The position numbers and the translations under genes are program-made. Below the pieces are notes generated by a model. It saw only the letters and a list, made by a program, of their open reading frames with translations. It made no database searches and had not been told where the DNA came from. From Pedobacter metabolipauper (GTDB taxonomy: Bacteria > Bacteroidota > Bacteroidia > Sphingobacteriales > Sphingobacteriaceae), in the NCBI RefSeq assembly GCF_004362715.1, contig NZ_SNYC01000003.1, positions 1,179,601 to 1,243,600 of the forward strand: a DNA stretch of 64,000 bases. Direction: 5' to 3'. Positions 43,699 through 53,442 of the stretch are shown here, piece after piece (the stretch's first letter is position 1; every line of letters begins with the position of its first letter).

Positions 43699-45558
43699 TT
43701 ATACTTTGGGCTGTGCCGGCTGTTTATCTGAACTAAATTTTTCAGCCAGCCCTGCTCCGGCTAAAAGCAGTTCATTGGTAATTGTGCGCGTGTAATCGGT
43801 AATCTCAGCTTTAAAATCAATGACAGAAGCTCCTGACCGGATCTCTTCAAGCCGCTTCTCCCATTGTCCGGTTAGTTCTGCCTGCGCTATTTTTTTATCT
43901 TTAACCACATCATAAACAGCAAGCCCCTTATTTGTTGGTACCAGGTTACGCTTTTCACGGATAATGTACTCCCTGTTAATTAATGTTTCAATGATTGCGG
44001 CCCGTGTTGCAGGAGTTCCCAAGCCGCTATCCTTCATGGCATACCTCAGTTCTTCATCCTCAATGTCCTTACCCGAAGTTTCAAGCGCCTTTAAAAGCGA
44101 TGCTTCATTGTATAAAGGCTTAGGCTTGGTTTGCTTTTCCAGTAAAGCTTTATTTACGATAGGCAACTCTTCTCCTTTCTTTACTTTAGGTAAGGAAGGA
44201 TTTTCTTCATCTTTTTTATCCTCATCTGTATCATTAAATACGGATCTCCAGCCTGCAGACCGGATCACGGTACCATTAGCCATAAATACAGATCCGGATT
44301 CAATTGTAATTTTGGTGATCTCTTTAACACATTCCTGATGAAAAGCTTCCAGCATCCTCCCAACAACCATATCATAAATTGCCTGCTTATCGCCAGTCAG
44401 CTGATAAGGAGATTCGCCGGTTGGCAATATGGCATGGTGATCTGTTACTTTCTTCGCATTCACACTTCTTTTGTTCAGTGCGACTGTTTTTAAAAATTCC
44501 GCCTGTTTGCCAAAATCTTTATGTGTGGTTAATTTATCAATAAGATTAGGAACACCTGCAAATACATCATCACCAATATACCTGCTGCCAGTACGCGGAT
44601 AAGTAACCAGCTTGCTCTCATACAAGCCCTGTAAAAGATTTAAAGTCTGATCGGCAGTAAAACCCTTCTTTTTATTTGCTTCTTGCTGCAGGCTGCTCAG
44701 ATCATGCAATAAGGGCGGTGGTTCTTTTCTTGGCTTTGCTTCAACCGTTAAGATCTTTCCGCCATTTGGAAAACCTGAGGCAGCATCTTCGATCCTGGCA
44801 AACAGTTCTTCGGCTTCTTCTTTTTTATCGAAGTTATTTACAGAAACCGCTCTAAATAACTGTCCATCCTTATCAAGTTGTATGGCCAGCTGGTAATACA
44901 ATTGAGGTACAAAGTTTTTGATCTCGAGAAACCTCGAACAGATCATGGCCAATGTTGGCGTTTGAACCCTTCCCAGCGAAAGCACGGAACGTGCCCCTGC
45001 AGAAATACTTAAGGCTTGTGTGGCATTCATACCAACCAACCAATCAGATTCCGACCTGCAGTGTGCAGAGTTGAATAAGGTATCGTAATCTGTACCCGGC
45101 TTAAGATTTCTAAAACCTTCTTTGATGGCTTCATCGGTCTGCGAAGAGATCCAAAGCCGTTTAAAGGGTTTCTTGCATTTTAAAAAATAATAGATATACC
45201 GAAAGATCAATTCACCTTCTCTCCCGGCATCCGTTGCAACAATGATCTCTGTAGCTTCATCAAATAACTTCTTAATGATGTCCAGCTGTTTTCTAACTCC
45301 CGGATCTTCAACCAGGCCATCTTTTGTTTTAATCTTACGGATGCCCAACTTAAACTTAGCGGGCAGCATCGGCAAATGCTGTCTGCGCCAACCGATAAAC
45401 CCATATTCCTGTGGTGGTGCCAATTGCAGAAGATGCCCGAAGGCCCAGGTAAATGAATATCCCTTTCCTTCTATATAACCATCCTTCTTTCCGGTTGCAC
45501 CGAAGACCTTAGCCAACTCACGCGCCACTGAAGGCTTCTCTGCAATTACAATCTTCAT
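43699..45558 (-). CDS. topB: DNA topoisomerase III
   Basis: This 619-residue type IA topoisomerase has E7 (IAEKPS), the toprim acidic motif around D110 (IVATDAGREGELIF), GRVQTPTLAMI (196-206) and the active-site tyrosine Y320 (KLVTYPRTGSRYI). It lacks C-terminal zinc fingers, and is about the length of TopB enzymes. It decatenates DNA, often together with RecQ (encoded at 23-25 kb). The gene sits 2 bases after the HDAC-like gene. Confidence 0.96.
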   Translation of the reverse strand: MKIVIAEKPSVARELAKVFGATGKKDGYIEGKGYSFTWAFGHLLQLAPPQEYGFIGWRRQHLPMLPAKFKLGIRKIKTKDGLVEDPGVRKQLDIIKKLFDEATEIIVATDAGREGELIFRYIYYFLKCKKPFKRLWISSQTDEAIKEGFRNLKPGTDYDTLFNSAHCRSESDWLVGMNATQALSISAGARSVLSLGRVQTPTLAMICSRFLEIKNFVPQLYYQLAIQLDKDGQLFRAVSVNNFDKKEEAEELFARIEDAASGFPNGGKILTVEAKPRKEPPPLLHDLSSLQQEANKKKGFTADQTLNLLQGLYESKLVTYPRTGSRYIGDDVFAGVPNLIDKLTTHKDFGKQAEFLKTVALNKRSVNAKKVTDHHAILPTGESPYQLTGDKQAIYDMVVGRMLEAFHQECVKEITKITIESGSVFMANGTVIRSAGWRSVFNDTDEDKKDEENPSLPKVKKGEELPIVNKALLEKQTKPKPLYNEASLLKALETSGKDIEDEELRYAMKDSGLGTPATRAAIIETLINREYIIREKRNLVPTNKGLAVYDVVKDKKIAQAELTGQWEKRLEEIRSGASVIDFKAEITDYTRTITNELLLAGAGLAEKFSSDKQPAQPKV

Positions 45559-45560
45559 AA

Positions 45561-46460
45561 TTATTCAAAAATATCTAGTCCTACCTTAAAGGTATTACAA
45601 TGTGCATCTACAATATCTTTTATATCGGTAGAATAACCACCACCCATACTTACCTGAACCGGCAGTCCCTGGTCCTTACAAAACTGAAATACGATCCTGT
45701 CCCGTTCCCTGCAGGCGGCTTTGGTTAATGATAGCTTCCCTAATTTATCACTTTCTAAAACATCAACACCCGATAGGTAAAAAACAAAGTCAGGCTTAAA
45801 AGCTAATAAATTTGGAAGAGCATCATTAAGCTCAGCCAAGAACAGATCGTCACCTGTTCCATCCGCTAAGGCAATGTCCAGATCGGACTGCTCTTTCCGA
45901 AATGGAAAATTCTTGTCCCCATGCATAGAAAAGGTGAATACATTTGGTTCCTGAGCAAAGATCTCAGCTGTACCGTTACCCTGATGTACATCTAAATCAA
46001 TTATCAATATACGTTTAGCTAAATTATTATTCAATAAGTAGTTAGCTGCAATAGCCTGATCATTTAACAGGCAAAAACCTTCACCCCAATTGCTCCCTGC
46101 GTGGTGCGTGCCGCCAGCAACATTAAATGCAATACTATGCCGCAAGGCATATAATGCGCCGTCTACTGTACCTTGTGCGATCCGAACTTCCCGCTCAACA
46201 AGTTGGGCAGACAACGGAAAACCAATGCGGCGCTGTTCCTTTTCTGAAAGCGTAAGATCACGAAGCTGTTCCCAATACGTCTGTTCATGAGAAAGCAGAA
46301 TGACTGATTCCTTTAAAGGTTCAGGAGCGAACAAGTTATCTGTAGTGATTACACCTTCATGCAGCAGCTGCTCAGGAATAAGTTCATATTTGAGCATTGG
46401 GAAACGATGCCCTTCAGGCAGCGGATGTGCATAAAGTGAATGCCAGGCAATTTTAATCAT
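45561..46460 (-). CDS. Histone deacetylase/acetylpolyamine amidohydrolase family protein
   Basis: This 299-residue zinc hydrolase of the HDAC superfamily has the catalytic His pair H119-H120 (GGTHHAG) and zinc ligands D155, D157 and H159 (IDLDVHQGNGT). The tail YLSGVDVLESDKLGKL and GGGYS fits class II-like bacterial members. It deacetylates an unknown substrate such as acetylpolyamines or protein lysines. It lies within a compact minus-strand run. Confidence 0.9.
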   Translation of the reverse strand: MIKIAWHSLYAHPLPEGHRFPMLKYELIPEQLLHEGVITTDNLFAPEPLKESVILLSHEQTYWEQLRDLTLSEKEQRRIGFPLSAQLVEREVRIAQGTVDGALYALRHSIAFNVAGGTHHAGSNWGEGFCLLNDQAIAANYLLNNNLAKRILIIDLDVHQGNGTAEIFAQEPNVFTFSMHGDKNFPFRKEQSDLDIALADGTGDDLFLAELNDALPNLLAFKPDFVFYLSGVDVLESDKLGKLSLTKAACRERDRIVFQFCKDQGLPVQVSMGGGYSTDIKDIVDAHCNTFKVGLDIFE

Positions 46461-46461
46461 C

Positions 46462-47322
46462 CTAGTTCAGGATCTCTCCTACGTGTTTTTCAATGTTATT
46501 GCAAATCTCATCAACAGGCAGATCATTGGCATCCATTCCAAAAGGATTTTCAATTTCTTCAGCAATTAATTCTAAACTGGCCAGTACATAGAGGATAAAC
46601 GGAACAATAGGTATCACAAAATAACCGAGGCTGAATACCCATCCAAATGGCAGGGTAATCACATAGATAAAGATAAATTTCTTGATGAAAGCACTGTATG
46701 AATATGGAATAGGTGTTTTCATAATACGCTCACAGCCACCGCATATATCTGTAAACAGATTAACATCTGAATTAAGTATAATTAACTGTTCCTGACTGAT
46801 CTTTCCAGCAGACTGCAGATCAAATACACGCGATGATATGCTGCCTGCTACCTGGTTGGGAATGTGTTTTCCGCCGTCAACTTCGATCAGCAGGCTATTC
46901 TTACCAAAATAAAGCTTTTCCCTCAAATGCTCCTTCAACGCAAAAGCATATTTAGGGATTGCATATTCAAAGAACTCCAGTTCTGTTGAATCTAATTTTA
47001 GTGATCTGAGCTTTATGGCAAAATTACGGCTAACGTTAGTGAGTGATCCGAGCAGTTTGCGGCCTTCCCACCACCTGTCATATGAAGTATTGGTTCTAAA
47101 AACGAGCAGCATGGAAATTACAAAACCCAGCAAACTGTGCATCATGCCAATATTTTTGACGTATGTAGTTTCAGAAAGCCTCAGATAATTCAGTTCCAGG
47201 TAAGCAATGATGCCAGAGAAAATACTCACGCTAATCATTAAAGGCCACAATTTTCTAAAGGTATCTGCCTTATGAATGTGAAAAATGAATGTAAACCAAT
47301 CTTTCGGATTATAATTGATCAT
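46462..47322 (-). CDS. Bestrophin family anion channel-like protein
   Basis: This 286-residue inner-membrane protein has the bestrophin/UPF0187 signature near the N-terminus (FRKLWPLMISVSIFSGIIAYLE and LVFRTNTSYDRWWEGRKLLGS) and four TM segments. The C-terminal segment ENPFGMDANDLPVDEICNNIE is also typical. Bacterial members are pentameric channels conducting cations or anions. It overlaps the kynureninase gene by 4 bases. Confidence 0.9.
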   Translation of the reverse strand: MINYNPKDWFTFIFHIHKADTFRKLWPLMISVSIFSGIIAYLELNYLRLSETTYVKNIGMMHSLLGFVISMLLVFRTNTSYDRWWEGRKLLGSLTNVSRNFAIKLRSLKLDSTELEFFEYAIPKYAFALKEHLREKLYFGKNSLLIEVDGGKHIPNQVAGSISSRVFDLQSAGKISQEQLIILNSDVNLFTDICGGCERIMKTPIPYSYSAFIKKFIFIYVITLPFGWVFSLGYFVIPIVPFILYVLASLELIAEEIENPFGMDANDLPVDEICNNIEKHVGEILN

Positions 47323-48608
47323 GCTAAAACCTCCTTACAAATCTTTAATAATAATACCCCGGTAGTATAAACATCCTCAAAGGAATTGTATAGCGGAACC
47401 GGACTCAACCGGATTACGTTAGGTTCTCTCCAGTCGCCCAATACATTTTGGGCAACCAATTCTTTAAAGATAGCCTTTCCTTCCTGTCTGGCAATGATAG
47501 AAACCTGGGCACCGCGATCCTGCTCTGCAGCAGGAGTGATTATTTTAAACTGCTCCGATCCAAGAGCTTTATTCACCTCATTTATAATGTAAAACAAGTA
47601 ACTGGTTAAATTTTTACTTTTAGATCGAAGTACATCCATATACCCTGCTTTTTCGAAAATCTGCAGGGATGCATGATATAAAGCCATTGGCATAACCTGC
47701 GTACAGCTTACTTGCCATCCATCTGCACCTGCTTCAGGTACAAATCCTTTCTCCATCTTAAAACGCTGTTCTTCCTGGTAACCCCACCATCCTGTAAACC
47801 GGTTTAAACTGGTATCTGAAAAGTGCTTATCATGAACAAAGATACCGCTAATCCCACCAGGACCTGAATTCTGATATTTATAAGAACACCAGCAGGCAAA
47901 GTCAATATCCCAATCGTGAAGTTTTAAAGGAACATTCCCCGCAGCATGAGCAAGATCAAATCCCACTATAGCTCCTGCGGCATGCCCTGCCCGAGTGATT
48001 GCTTCCATATCGAACCATTGCCCTGTAAAGTAGTTGATCCCGCCAAAGAGCACCAACGCAATTTCATCTGCAGAATTATCGATTGCAGCAACAATATCTT
48101 CCGTTCTTAATGTATATGCTCCTGCTCCGGGAGCAACTTCGATAATGGCATCTTTGGGATCATATCCGTGAAAACGAACCTGGCTCTCTATGGCATATTG
48201 ATCTGATGGAAATGCACCGGCTTCCATAATGATCTTAAACCGTTTTGCTGTCGGCCTGTAGAAACTAACGAGCAGTAAATGAAGATTTACAGTCAGTGTA
48301 TTCATCGGACAAACCTCTAAAACACTTGCCCCAACTATTGGTGCCATCAACTTTTTCAGTTCTTTATGGTAAAACATCCATGGACTATCCCCTTCAAACC
48401 AACCCTCAACGGCAAGGTTCTGCCAATTGTTTAACTGAACATCCAGCACCTCTCTCGCCACTTTAGGTTGTAACCCTAATGAATTGCCGCACAAATAAAT
48501 AAAGGGTTTATTATTTTGTTGAGGAAACAGAAATTCCTGCCTCAATCCGCGGAGTGGATCAGCAAGATCCATACGGCGTGCAAAAGTTAGATTGTTGTCA
48601 AAATTCAT
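47319..48608 (-). CDS. kynU: Kynureninase
   Basis: This 429-residue PLP enzyme has the kynureninase motifs YLCGNSLGLQPK, EGWFEGDSPWMFYH, VGFDLAHAAGNVPL (cofactor D218) and CSYKYQNSGPGGISG with Schiff-base K244. It hydrolyses kynurenine or 3-hydroxykynurenine to anthranilate or 3-hydroxyanthranilate. No other kyn genes (kynA, kmo, nadC) are nearby. It heads the run to bestrophin, HDAC and topB. Confidence 0.94.
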   Translation of the reverse strand: MNFDNNLTFARRMDLADPLRGLRQEFLFPQQNNKPFIYLCGNSLGLQPKVAREVLDVQLNNWQNLAVEGWFEGDSPWMFYHKELKKLMAPIVGASVLEVCPMNTLTVNLHLLLVSFYRPTAKRFKIIMEAGAFPSDQYAIESQVRFHGYDPKDAIIEVAPGAGAYTLRTEDIVAAIDNSADEIALVLFGGINYFTGQWFDMEAITRAGHAAGAIVGFDLAHAAGNVPLKLHDWDIDFACWCSYKYQNSGPGGISGIFVHDKHFSDTSLNRFTGWWGYQEEQRFKMEKGFVPEAGADGWQVSCTQVMPMALYHASLQIFEKAGYMDVLRSKSKNLTSYLFYIINEVNKALGSEQFKIITPAAEQDRGAQVSIIARQEGKAIFKELVAQNVLGDWREPNVIRLSPVPLYNSFEDVYTTGVLLLKICKEVLA

Positions 48609-48690
48609 TAATTCAAAAGTACATAATAATGTAACGAATCTGCACAGTGTGCAAAAGTCATGCGATTGGTGCAGACTAATTGTTTTACAA

Positions 48691-49296
48691 CTACTTATTC
48701 GGCTTACTCACAAATTTACTTCCCATGATGTAATATCGCCAGGGTAAAAGTGCATGGTCATCAGCGTATGCAACGCCAACGCGCGGCGACGAAATAACCT
48801 GTTCATCCAAAATCACAGAACCGGCATCGGCAATCCAAATCTCGTCTCCTAACAGATCTTTGGCATTTAAACCTTTATCTATTCCCAACGCCTTGGCAAG
48901 TGCCCCCGGACCAGCAGTTAAATTCGGTTTTAAGCGGTCTGTGTTTCTTCTTTGAAGCATAATATCCAAACCGGCAGTAGGCTCCAGTCCCCGGATTAAA
49001 ACGGCATGAGGAACACCCTTAGGAGCAGTTACCACATTAAACAGGTGATGTATGCCATAACACAGATAAACGTAAGACAAGCCGCCTTCCTCATACATGA
49101 TCTGGGTGCGGCTGGTAAACCTTCCGCCATAAGCATGCGATGCCTTATCTTCAATACCCTTATACGCCTCGGTTTCTACAATCATCCCTCCGGTTAGCTG
49201 ACCATCAATATCTGTAAACAAATACTTGCCCAATAACTGCCTGGCAAGCACATTTACATCTTCACTCTGATAAAAAGAATAAGGCAATTTAGTCAT
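48691..49296 (-). CDS. mpg: DNA-3-methyladenine glycosylase (AAG/MPG family)
   Basis: This 201-residue protein has the AAG fold motifs ARQLLGKYLFTDIDGQ, IVETEAYKGIEDKASHAYGG (catalytic Glu), YVYLCYGIHHLFNVV and AVLIRGLEP. It excises alkylated purines such as 3-methyladenine. It overlaps the preceding msrC stop by 8 bases, so translation is coupled. Confidence 0.93.
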   Translation of the reverse strand: MTKLPYSFYQSEDVNVLARQLLGKYLFTDIDGQLTGGMIVETEAYKGIEDKASHAYGGRFTSRTQIMYEEGGLSYVYLCYGIHHLFNVVTAPKGVPHAVLIRGLEPTAGLDIMLQRRNTDRLKPNLTAGPGALAKALGIDKGLNAKDLLGDEIWIADAGSVILDEQVISSPRVGVAYADDHALLPWRYYIMGSKFVSKPNK

Positions 49297-49765
49297 TTAA
49301 TAAACTAATTATTTTATTTAAGTACAATGCATCAACATCATCGAAATGAGAAAGATATTCACTATCAACATCCAATACCCCAATCACTTCTCCATCCTTA
49401 AAAATTGGCAGGACAATTTCTGACCGGGAAGCAGATGCACAAGCAATATGACCTGGAAAGTCATCCACATCAGGCACAATGATCGTATCAGCCTGCTGCC
49501 AGGATGCACCGCAAACCCCTCGTCCTTTTTTGATTCGGGTACATGCTACAGGCCCCTGAAAAGGACCCAAAACAAGTTCATCTTCTTTAACCAGGTAAAA
49601 GCCGACCCAAAACCAATTGAACTGCTCTTTTAAAGCCGCAGCAATGTTTGCCAGGTTGGCGATTTGATCATGCTCTCCTGTAATCAAGGCTTCTATTTGC
49701 GGAACAATAGAACGGTATTGTTCTTCTTTACCGGCATTAGTTATAATCTGAAGGTCTTCAGCCAT
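49289..49765 (-). CDS. msrC: Free methionine-(R)-sulfoxide reductase (GAF-type, fRMsr)
   Basis: This 158-residue single-GAF protein has C75, C85 and C109. The spacing (10 and 24 residues) is identical to the three catalytic cysteines of E. coli fRMsr (C84, C94, C118). ACTRIKKGRGVCG and GHIACASASRSEIVLP are family motifs. It reduces free methionine-R-sulfoxide. It is coupled to the repair glycosylase mpg, giving a small damage-response pair. Confidence 0.93.
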   Translation of the reverse strand: MAEDLQIITNAGKEEQYRSIVPQIEALITGEHDQIANLANIAAALKEQFNWFWVGFYLVKEDELVLGPFQGPVACTRIKKGRGVCGASWQQADTIIVPDVDDFPGHIACASASRSEIVLPIFKDGEVIGVLDVDSEYLSHFDDVDALYLNKIISLLND

Positions 49766-49847
49766 TGTTGATCTTTTTAGTTACAGCAAAAATACTAAAC
49801 CATCTTCTTAATCCTGCCATGAGCATGTAAAACCCTAATTAAATCAT

Positions 49848-49855
49848 TAAGTTTG
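49848..49855 (+). promoter_or_regulatory. -7 promoter element of the S46 peptidase gene
   Basis: TAAGTTTG matches TAnnTTTG and lies 28 bases before the ATG at 49884. No clear -33 element was found. Confidence 0.45.
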
Positions 49856-49883
49856 GAGTTTTAGAATCCTATTAATTACACCA

Positions 49884-52052
49884 ATGAATAAGAAAACCTT
49901 ATTTTTTACTTCACTATTGGCGCTCGGAATAGTTCAGTCAGGTTATATAGCACGCGAAGAAGGGATGTTTCCTTTAAGCGAGATCAGTAAACTTGATTTA
50001 AAGAAAGCTGGCCTGAAGATCGATCAAAATGAGATCTATAACCCAAATGGTACGAGCCTGGTAGATGCCCTGGTCAATGTGGGCGGCTGTACCGGTTCAT
50101 TCATTTCTGATGCAGGATTAATCATCACCAACCACCATTGTGCATTCAGTGCAGTTCAGCTTGCCAGCACACCTGAACACGACTACCTTAATGATGGTTT
50201 TGTAGCAAATTCTTATGAACAGGAAATTGAAGCAAAGAATTTAACCTGCCGGATTACCGACAGTTATGAAGATGTTTCAGACCGGGTACTTGGTGCTGTA
50301 GCCCAGATTGAAGATCCGGCATCGAGGTTAAAATTAATCAATGATGTGATGAAAAACATAGTTGCTGAAGCGGAGAAAAAGGATCCTGGTATTAAAGCCG
50401 AAGTTTCAGAAATGTTCATTGGAAAGACCTATGTACTGTTTCGGTATAAAACCATCCAGGACGTAAGACTGGTCTATGTTCCAAACCGGCAGATTGGTGA
50501 GTATGGCGGAGAGACCGACAATTGGGTATGGCCGCGTCACACTGGCGACTTCTCTTTTATGCGTGCTTATGTAGCGCCTGATGGATCTCCGGCTAAATTT
50601 TCAAAGAATAACGTACCCTATAAACCTAAGAAATTCTTAAAGGTAAATCCAAAAGGGACCACTGAAGAAGATTTTGTGTTTATACTCGGCTATCCTGGTA
50701 AGACATTCCGCCACCGTCCAGCTGAATTTATTGCCTACCAGCAAAAATATCTATTGCCTTACGTATCCGATCTTTATGAATTCCAGAATACAACTTTTGA
50801 GAATATAGGTAAAAGAAATAAGGCTACGGAACTCAAACTAGCCACCAGAATTAAACGCAATGCAAACACCTTAAAGAACTACAGAGGAAAATTACAAGGT
50901 CTTAAAGGAATAGATCTTATTGCGCAGAAGAAACAGGAAGATGCGGGCTTAGCAGAATTTATCAATAGCAATGTGCCCATAAAAGAAAAATACGGCACAT
51001 TGATGACCGATATTGACAATTTGTATCAAATGATAAATGGAGATGCCCAAAGGGATCTTTGGTTTGCACAGATCTACAATTCAACCAGTTTGCTCACCGT
51101 CTCTAAAAATTTAAACAGCTTTAAAACTGAATTGGACGCACAGCCGATTGCACAGAAGCAGGATTACTTTGATAAGAATATCACCAAATTAAAGCAAACT
51201 TTAAATACTACTTACGAAGCATACGATATTGAGGCAGACCGGCGCATCTTTAAAAGGATGCTTACGGATGCAGCGGCACTCAGTATGAACCAGAAAGTAA
51301 CTGCTGTTAATAAAGTTACCAGTAAAGGATCTAATAGTACTGCTGCAATTGATGAATACATAGAAAATACATTTGGATTAACCCGGCTTAAAGACCCGGA
51401 TTATGTAATGAACACCCTGCTTCAATCACCAAGGTCAATAGCAGCCTATAATGATGGGCTATTGTTATTTGAGAAAGACCTGGCGAAACAGGTATTAGAG
51501 CTTAAACCAGAAAAAGACCGCAGAGAAGGGATATTAAATAAACTGATGGGCGACTATGTAAATGTAAAGGAGAAATTCCTGAAAAAGGATTTCGTTCCGG
51601 ATGCAAACAGCACGCTCAGATTAACCTATGGGTACGTTAGGGGATATTCTCCTGCAGACGCGTCCTACATGCAGCCTTACACCAGCATCAAAGGAATATT
51701 GGAGAAAGGAACTACAGGAAATCCTGATTTCGCCTATCCTGCCCAAATAAAAACATTATGGAATGCAAAGGACTTTGGGACTTTTGCCAAAAAAGAGCTG
51801 AATGATGTTCCAGTATCATTTCTATACAATATGGATACTACCGGAGGCAACTCAGGCTCTCCGATCATGAATGCAAATGGTGAACTGATAGGTGTAAATT
51901 TTGACCGTGCTTACGGTGCTACCATCAATGACTATGCATGGAATGAAAGCTACAGCAGATCTATCGGAGTAGATATCCGTTATATATTATGGGTAGCTTC
52001 TAAAATTGATAAAGCAGATTTCCTGCTTAAAGAAATTGGCATCAAACTTTAA
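49884..52052 (+). CDS. S46 family dipeptidyl peptidase, predicted Asp/Glu-specific (DPP11-like)
   Basis: This 722-residue exported peptidase has a signal-like N-terminus (residues 1-20). The catalytic His is in NHHCAF (H85), the Asp region in TDNWVWPRHTGDFSFMRAY, and the nucleophile S657 in GGNSGSP. R675, 18 residues after the Ser (VNFDRAYG), aligns with Arg673 of P. gingivalis DPP11, which selects acidic P1 residues; DPP7 has Gly there. The enzyme removes dipeptides from peptide N-termini in the periplasm. Confidence 0.92.
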   Translation: MNKKTLFFTSLLALGIVQSGYIAREEGMFPLSEISKLDLKKAGLKIDQNEIYNPNGTSLVDALVNVGGCTGSFISDAGLIITNHHCAFSAVQLASTPEHDYLNDGFVANSYEQEIEAKNLTCRITDSYEDVSDRVLGAVAQIEDPASRLKLINDVMKNIVAEAEKKDPGIKAEVSEMFIGKTYVLFRYKTIQDVRLVYVPNRQIGEYGGETDNWVWPRHTGDFSFMRAYVAPDGSPAKFSKNNVPYKPKKFLKVNPKGTTEEDFVFILGYPGKTFRHRPAEFIAYQQKYLLPYVSDLYEFQNTTFENIGKRNKATELKLATRIKRNANTLKNYRGKLQGLKGIDLIAQKKQEDAGLAEFINSNVPIKEKYGTLMTDIDNLYQMINGDAQRDLWFAQIYNSTSLLTVSKNLNSFKTELDAQPIAQKQDYFDKNITKLKQTLNTTYEAYDIEADRRIFKRMLTDAAALSMNQKVTAVNKVTSKGSNSTAAIDEYIENTFGLTRLKDPDYVMNTLLQSPRSIAAYNDGLLLFEKDLAKQVLELKPEKDRREGILNKLMGDYVNVKEKFLKKDFVPDANSTLRLTYGYVRGYSPADASYMQPYTSIKGILEKGTTGNPDFAYPAQIKTLWNAKDFGTFAKKELNDVPVSFLYNMDTTGGNSGSPIMNANGELIGVNFDRAYGATINDYAWNESYSRSIGVDIRYILWVASKIDKADFLLKEIGIKL

Positions 52053-52061
52053 TCTAAAAAC

Positions 52062-52313
52062 ATGAGAGTACTCGCAGAATTACCACATCCCGAATGCAAG
52101 ATCACCCTGTTTAATATGAACCAAAAATACATCGTTAAATTTGAACAGGGAACATTGGAACAAAGCTATAAATTGTCTGAACTTGACCTCAGTGGAGGAG
52201 GGGCAAATGAGATCTTTCAAATCCTGGATGAAGAATTTATAGCTACTGTTGTCGCTCGCTTTAAGGAGATGAGAACAGATTTTTCTGCAGCTTATAACAG
52301 GCAGCAGTATTAA
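52062..52313 (+). CDS. Small conserved hypothetical protein
   Basis: This 83-residue cytosolic protein (MRVLAELPHPECKITLFNMNQK...) has an alternating beta-type first half and a C-terminal helix. I recall similar short proteins in Sphingobacteriaceae but no named domain. It starts 9 bases after the S46 peptidase stop and is probably on the same transcript. Confidence 0.7.
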   Translation: MRVLAELPHPECKITLFNMNQKYIVKFEQGTLEQSYKLSELDLSGGGANEIFQILDEEFIATVVARFKEMRTDFSAAYNRQQY

Positions 52314-52636
52314 TTGATAAAGATCATGATAAAATGCTGTTATACAGCTTCTTTTATTGTAATTCAGAATAATATTCTGCAATTACGAAGAATTTCAATA
52401 AACAGATCCAGCCACAAAAGAAGTTAAGGTTTATTACAGAGTAAATAAAGATTCTGATAAACAAATGATTATGATATAACACAAAACATTATTTTGAGGC
52501 TTAAAACTGCCAAATAAATGGGAGATTTAAGGGATTAAGGTTCAAAATTGGGTATTTTAAATACCTGCTAAACTAAGGATCTAATAACCGATATTTTATT
52601 GATATTTGCATATGATCCGATCATTAAAATTTTAAC
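52314..52636. other. Intergenic region (323 bases)
   Basis: No gene is seen. It holds a hairpin at 52359-52386 (GTAATT and CAGAATA arms pairing with TATTCTG and AATTAC around one base, with a single bulge), possibly a terminator or RNA structure, and a weak -7-like GATATTTG at 52601-52608, upstream of the lipoprotein start at 52637. Confidence 0.5.
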
Positions 52637-53197
52637 ATGAGACAAAAAATATTTGTACTGCTCCAGCTGACCGCCTTAATCTTACTGACCTTTTCCTCCT
52701 GCAATAAAGTAGAAGATTCATTAACCAGGGATGTGATCGTCAATCCGCAAAGTATAGAATATACCATTCCAATTATCAGTAATACAAATTCAAATGCAGC
52801 AATGGGAGAAGTAAATATTCCTATTGATCTGGACGCATTGATTAAAGATCAGGCACCCGGCTTTGGAACAAATTCGGTAACAAGTGCAAAATTGACCGGC
52901 ATTAAAATTGACCTGGTAGATACCTTGTTAACAGCAAACAACTTTGCCAACCTGGAGAACATTTCGGTAAAAATTGAAACCGCTTCGCAAACGCTCAATA
53001 ACGCAGCCACCTTAAGTAACCCGGATGTAAAAAACGGCACACTAAGAATACCTGTAATGGTAACAGATACTGATGTAAAAAATGTACTGAAGGAAGCACC
53101 GGTAAAATTCATTTTAACTGGTAAGGCAAGAAGAGTAACCACAGTAACGCTAAAGGCAAAGATCAGTACTACGTTTACTGTTACTGTTGAACGGTAG
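52637..53197 (+). CDS. Lipoprotein of unknown function
   Basis: This 186-residue precursor has a signal peptide ending in a lipobox (LLTFSSC, Cys about 22). The mature part is beta-rich with regular Val/Thr/Asn spacing (VKIETASQTLNNAATL). No domain is recognised. It may be a surface-exposed lipoprotein. Confidence 0.75.
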   Translation: MRQKIFVLLQLTALILLTFSSCNKVEDSLTRDVIVNPQSIEYTIPIISNTNSNAAMGEVNIPIDLDALIKDQAPGFGTNSVTSAKLTGIKIDLVDTLLTANNFANLENISVKIETASQTLNNAATLSNPDVKNGTLRIPVMVTDTDVKNVLKEAPVKFILTGKARRVTTVTLKAKISTTFTVTVER

Positions 53198-53205
53198 TGC
53201 TTACA

Positions 53206-53236
53206 TTTGATTTTTGGCTAAATTTTAGTATATTTG
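53206..53236 (+). promoter_or_regulatory. Promoter of the 61-residue protein gene
   Basis: TTTG at 53206-53209 and TATATTTG at 53229-53236 are separated by 19 bases, matching both Bacteroidota elements. Transcription would start near 53241, leaving a leader of about 200 bases before the ATG at 53443. Confidence 0.65.
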
Positions 53237-53280
53237 CATAAAACGGGGTATCATTATACTATTTCTCTTATAATTACTTG

Positions 53281-53301
53281 CCAGCCAATATATATGGCTG
53301 G
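53281..53301 (+). promoter_or_regulatory. Leader hairpin
   Basis: CCAGCC (53281-53286) pairs with GGCTGG (53296-53301) around an AT-only loop in the long leader. A 27-codon reading frame (53294-53377) begins in the loop. It may be a temperature- or protein-responsive element; this is inference. Confidence 0.4.
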
Positions 53302-53442
53302 GTTCATTTTCTCCTGGTTGCTGATCCGTTGCCACCCGAGAATTATTATATTCAGACACATCAATGCAGCACATTGAACTTATAAAGACTGAACAGGTAA
53401 AAGCAGAGAAAAGTTATTTATTTAACTAAATACATTGAACTT

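Noticed and set aside
52080-52382. 100-codon minus-strand frame covering the small gene at 52062-52313
   Set aside because: The plus-strand frame is better placed (9 bases after the peptidase gene) and more protein-like.
53294-53377. 27-codon frame in the leader of the 61-residue protein gene
   Set aside because: It may be a regulatory upstream frame but is too short to call as a gene; it is mentioned only as part of the leader finding.
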